From NCBI GenBank assembly GCA_002411515.1, contig DHTF01000040.1, positions 1,411-20,360 on the forward strand: a stretch of 18,950 nucleotides of DNA, in the 5' to 3' direction. Made by a program: the position numbers and the translations under genes. Source of the stretch: Proteiniphilum sp. UBA5267. Its GTDB lineage: Bacteria > Bacteroidota > Bacteroidia > Bacteroidales > Dysgonomonadaceae. Below, in pieces: positions 16,514 to 18,950 of the stretch (its first letter is position 1; each line of letters starts with the position of its first letter). The notes below the pieces were generated by a model, which searched no databases, was not told where the DNA came from, and saw only the letters and a program-made list of their open reading frames with translations.

Positions 16514-18266
16514 CGCTTCCGCCGCCACCTCCCATGCCGGAGAAGCCGCCACCGAAAGAGCCGCTGCTCCAGTTACCGCCACCCGACGAGCTTTGCTGTG
16601 GTGGCGTGGCTGCATGGCTCACCGTATTGGAGAGAGTGCTGTTGAGTACATGGGCAAGCATGGCGGCCCTCATATAGGACCCGGTATACCACACCGGTTG
16701 ATACGGCTCGGGCTGTAGCGTAGAGGAGAGTAAATCTTTTTCGAACTTCTCACCCCAAACTTTTTCCATGTCGAGTGCAATGGCATAGGGAAGGAGCTGC
16801 TCAAACAGCGCGGGTGTCACCGTGGGAGGATTGAAAAACTGCAACCTCTTTTCTTCGGCCACATCCATATACATCTTCAGTCCCTCAATGGAAGAACGGT
16901 AATGGAGCTTACGTTCTCCGGGGCGCACAATTAGCCACGCATAGACTAAATAGCTGACAAGCAGCAAGGGTAGCGTCACATAGAGCGCGGTTTTGTTTGC
17001 CTGGAACCGGAGTAGATCTGCGTGTGCAAACCCGATTAGAATAAAAACATAGAGTATCATCAACAACCAGGGAAGAAGATGATACTTCAGGTTCTGTCCC
17101 TCGCTCAACACCGACCCGAATTGCCGGTTCATGCTCTTGCGGTAGTCACGCATCATGTCGGCAATCGTTTCGTTGTACTTGCCGTCCAGCGTGATCTTGT
17201 CGCTACCCGTAAAGAGACTGCGCATCACAATTGTCTCTTCGGGCGGAAGGGTGCTGTCGTCCTCCTTCAGTTTGATGAGGGAATAACGTCTGTCGCGGCG
17301 TAGGCCAAACAGCCCCGCCTTCTCCATCACTTCCTCGATGCGGATATACCCTTTCACCGACAGGCTCACGATGGAGGCAGTGATCAAATCGTCAAGGAAA
17401 TGACCTTTGTGAAGCATCCCCACAGCAGCGGGCGACAGTCCGTCTGGCGGAGTGAACTGGGGAATAACCACCGGCTTGGGTGGGTCTATCCCATATTTGC
17501 GCCAGGTGAAAACATAATAAAACAGCAACAACCCCATCAGCAGGATGCTAATGAGAAGCATCCCGTTGCGGTGTAACCAGGTCAATTTTCGAGGCTTGGG
17601 TGCTGGTGGCTGTGTGACAACACCTTTGGTGAAACCAACCGAGAGGGTCAGCATTTCACCAGGGGGCAACTGGGCGGCACTCGTGAAGAGCGATCCATCC
17701 TCTCTGATTTCTGTGAAGCAGTTGCCTTCGGTAGATCCGTAAACACCAGAATAACAGCGATGACTGAGTATGTCTGCTCCTGCTGGCAACCGAACAACTG
17801 CGCTGACAGAATCGATGGTTTTGTCGGAAGTACCGTTGATGTTCCAGCTCAGTTCATCGTAATCTTCGAAGAACCCCACTTGTCCTCCTGTCTCATAGAA
17901 CAGTTCATAGGTATAATAACCGGGGTCAAGAAACTCATCTCTTTCGCCCACGTAGATAACCAGGTTGTCGTCCTCCTTCTCGGTAAAAAAGTTTACCGGG
18001 AGTCCATCCTGCAGGACTTCCTGCACGCGATAGGTTATTTTTATCCGGTTGTCATCCCTGTCACGCCGGCTAAGCGGCAATGCTCGTGTGATGCCACGCT
18101 TGTAGATGTCTCCGGCAGCGTAGATGCGGATCTGTTCACGCACAGCGGTCAAGCCCGTGGTATCGAGGCTGACGTCTGCATGAAATGCAACCATTCTCTC
18201 CTCTTGTGCCGCGAGCGACATCACAGGGAAGAACAAAAGCAGGAAAAAATAAAAAACCTGGCGCAT
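16500..18266 (-). CDS. DUF2207-family membrane protein
   Basis: This is a predicted cell-envelope protein of unknown function. The 588-residue product begins with a signal peptide (1-20, YFFLLLFFPVMSLAA) followed by an extracytoplasmic beta-rich domain (about 25-215) containing the family motif ELSWNINGT (138-146). It then has one membrane helix (about 233-252), a cytoplasmic stretch, and two close helices (about 397-414 and 427-447). The conserved cytoplasmic segment EGLKMYMDVAEEKRLQFFNP (461-480) and LLPYAIALDMEKVWGEKF (491-508) follow. The tail from 560 to 588 is almost all Gly and Ser. Its ATG shares one base with the lemA stop, so the two are translationally coupled. That LemA-DUF2207 pairing recurs in many bacteria. 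Confidence 0.88.
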   Translation of the reverse strand: MRQVFYFFLLLFFPVMSLAAQEERMVAFHADVSLDTTGLTAVREQIRIYAAGDIYKRGITRALPLSRRDRDDNRIKITYRVQEVLQDGLPVNFFTEKEDDNLVIYVGERDEFLDPGYYTYELFYETGGQVGFFEDYDELSWNINGTSDKTIDSVSAVVRLPAGADILSHRCYSGVYGSTEGNCFTEIREDGSLFTSAAQLPPGEMLTLSVGFTKGVVTQPPAPKPRKLTWLHRNGMLLISILLMGLLLFYYVFTWRKYGIDPPKPVVIPQFTPPDGLSPAAVGMLHKGHFLDDLITASIVSLSVKGYIRIEEVMEKAGLFGLRRDRRYSLIKLKEDDSTLPPEETIVMRSLFTGSDKITLDGKYNETIADMMRDYRKSMNRQFGSVLSEGQNLKYHLLPWLLMILYVFILIGFAHADLLRFQANKTALYVTLPLLLVSYLVYAWLIVRPGERKLHYRSSIEGLKMYMDVAEEKRLQFFNPPTVTPALFEQLLPYAIALDMEKVWGEKFEKDLLSSTLQPEPYQPVWYTGSYMRAAMLAHVLNSTLSNTVSHAATPPQQSSSGGGNWSSGSFGGGFSGMGGGGGSVGGW

Positions 18267-18823
18267 CAGAATTGTATCCGGGGTACCTCTTTTTCGGCTT
18301 CATTCTCTAGCTCAAAAAAGAGAGACTTGGTGAACTGAAACATGTTGGCTATGATGTTGCTCGGGAAGGTATCGATCACGATATTCTTTTCGCGCACGGT
18401 GCCGTTGTAATATCTACGCGATTTCTCAATGTCTGACTCTATCACGCTCAGCTGATCCTGCAACTGCAGGAAGTTCTGGTTTGCCTTGAGCTCGGGATAT
18501 TGCTCAGCCACAGCCAGCAACCTGATGAGGGCATTGTTCAGGTTGTTCTCGGCAGCTTCCTGCGACTTCACGTCGGTGGCCTGCATCGCGCTCGCCCGTG
18601 CTTTGGTCACACTGTCAAATGTTTCCCGCTCGTGTGCGGCATATCCCTTCACGGTCTCCACCAGGTTGGGGATGAGGTCGTGTCTTTTTTTCAGTTGTAC
18701 ATTGATGCCGCTCCAGGCTTCCTCCACCAGGGTGCGCAACCGCACCAGCTTGTTGTATATAGACACACCGTAGAGTAGCAACAGCACGATCAGCGCAATC
18801 AGGGTAAGTAGTGCGATTCCCAT
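18266..18823 (-). CDS. lemA: LemA family protein
   Basis: This is a small membrane-anchored protein with a cytoplasmic or periplasmic helical bundle and no settled function. The 185-residue product has one N-terminal hydrophobic helix (about 3-20), then the LemA core. The core contains EEAWSGINVQLKKRHDLIPN (34-53), LVETVKGYA, and YPELKANQNFLQLQDQLS, followed by ESDIEKSRRYYNGTVREKN and a C-terminal NMFQF segment. Length is typical. It is the first gene of the coupled lemA-DUF2207 pair. Upstream, the minus-strand sequence TATCTTTA (18879-18872) resembles a -7 element (7 of 8 matches), but no -33 element is at the right distance. Confidence 0.93.
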   Translation of the reverse strand: MGIALLTLIALIVLLLLYGVSIYNKLVRLRTLVEEAWSGINVQLKKRHDLIPNLVETVKGYAAHERETFDSVTKARASAMQATDVKSQEAAENNLNNALIRLLAVAEQYPELKANQNFLQLQDQLSVIESDIEKSRRYYNGTVREKNIVIDTFPSNIIANMFQFTKSLFFELENEAEKEVPRIQF

Positions 18824-18950
18824 AAATTTATATTTTAATGGTTAGAAACTTGTCAATATATTCAAAGTGGCTAAAGATACAATAATTTATTTTATAATTT
18901 TTATGTACTGACCGACTTATTTTCTGTTTATCGTTTTCCGCTGAACAACC
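18824..18950. other. AT-rich intergenic region upstream of lemA to window end
   Basis: These 127 bases are strongly AT-rich and hold no gene that I can recognise. Apart from the imperfect -7-like TATCTTTA on the minus strand (18879-18872), I see no promoter, hairpin or repeat that I can support. Confidence 0.5.

Overview
The window looks like chromosomal DNA of a Bacteroidota bacterium, most likely order Bacteroidales and perhaps near Dysgonomonadaceae; the family is a guess. Four things suggest this. SecD and SecF are fused. The ATP synthase operon has the order beta-epsilon-(small membrane protein)-a-c-b-delta-alpha-gamma. Promoter-like sites match the Bacteroidota TTTG / TAnnTTTG pattern. 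Genes generally lack strong Shine-Dalgarno sequences. I see no insertion sequences, phage genes, CRISPR arrays or rRNA. The gene content is mostly housekeeping.

Region 1 (1-2440, + strand) holds the 3' three-quarters of secDF, cut by the window edge, a strong intrinsic terminator, and a tRNA-Thr(CGT) gene with its own promoter. Region 2 (about 2472-9770, + strand) is a complete F1Fo ATP synthase operon: atpD, atpC, an AtpI-position membrane protein, atpB, atpE, atpF, atpH, atpA and atpG. It is preceded by a terminator-like hairpin, a -7 promoter element and a 5'-UTR stem-loop. Epsilon lacks the C-terminal helical domain, subunit a carries a signal peptide and a long extracytoplasmic extension, and the c subunit lacks the Na+ ligands and so is predicted to carry protons.

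Region 3 (9798-12614, - strand) reads HAD phosphatase, then a sodium:solute symporter, then the ribosome-assembly GTPase EngB. A good promoter precedes the HAD gene. Region 4 (12733-13689, + strand) is a lone lipid kinase gene of the diacylglycerol/sphingosine kinase fold, with a 16-bp near-perfect palindrome just upstream of its start.

Region 5 (13679-18823, - strand) reads LemA, a DUF2207 membrane protein, a GNAT acetyltransferase and OvoA. OvoA is the bifunctional 5-histidylcysteine sulfoxide synthase/methyltransferase of ovothiol A biosynthesis. LemA and DUF2207 form a translationally coupled pair. OvoA is the most distinctive metabolic gene here, because it is an oxygen-using enzyme in what may be a largely anaerobic lineage.

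I did not find a clearly new multi-gene system. The points most worth following are the OvoA context, the very compact terminator/promoter stacking around the tRNA gene, the atp leader hairpin, and the unassigned HAD-symporter pair.
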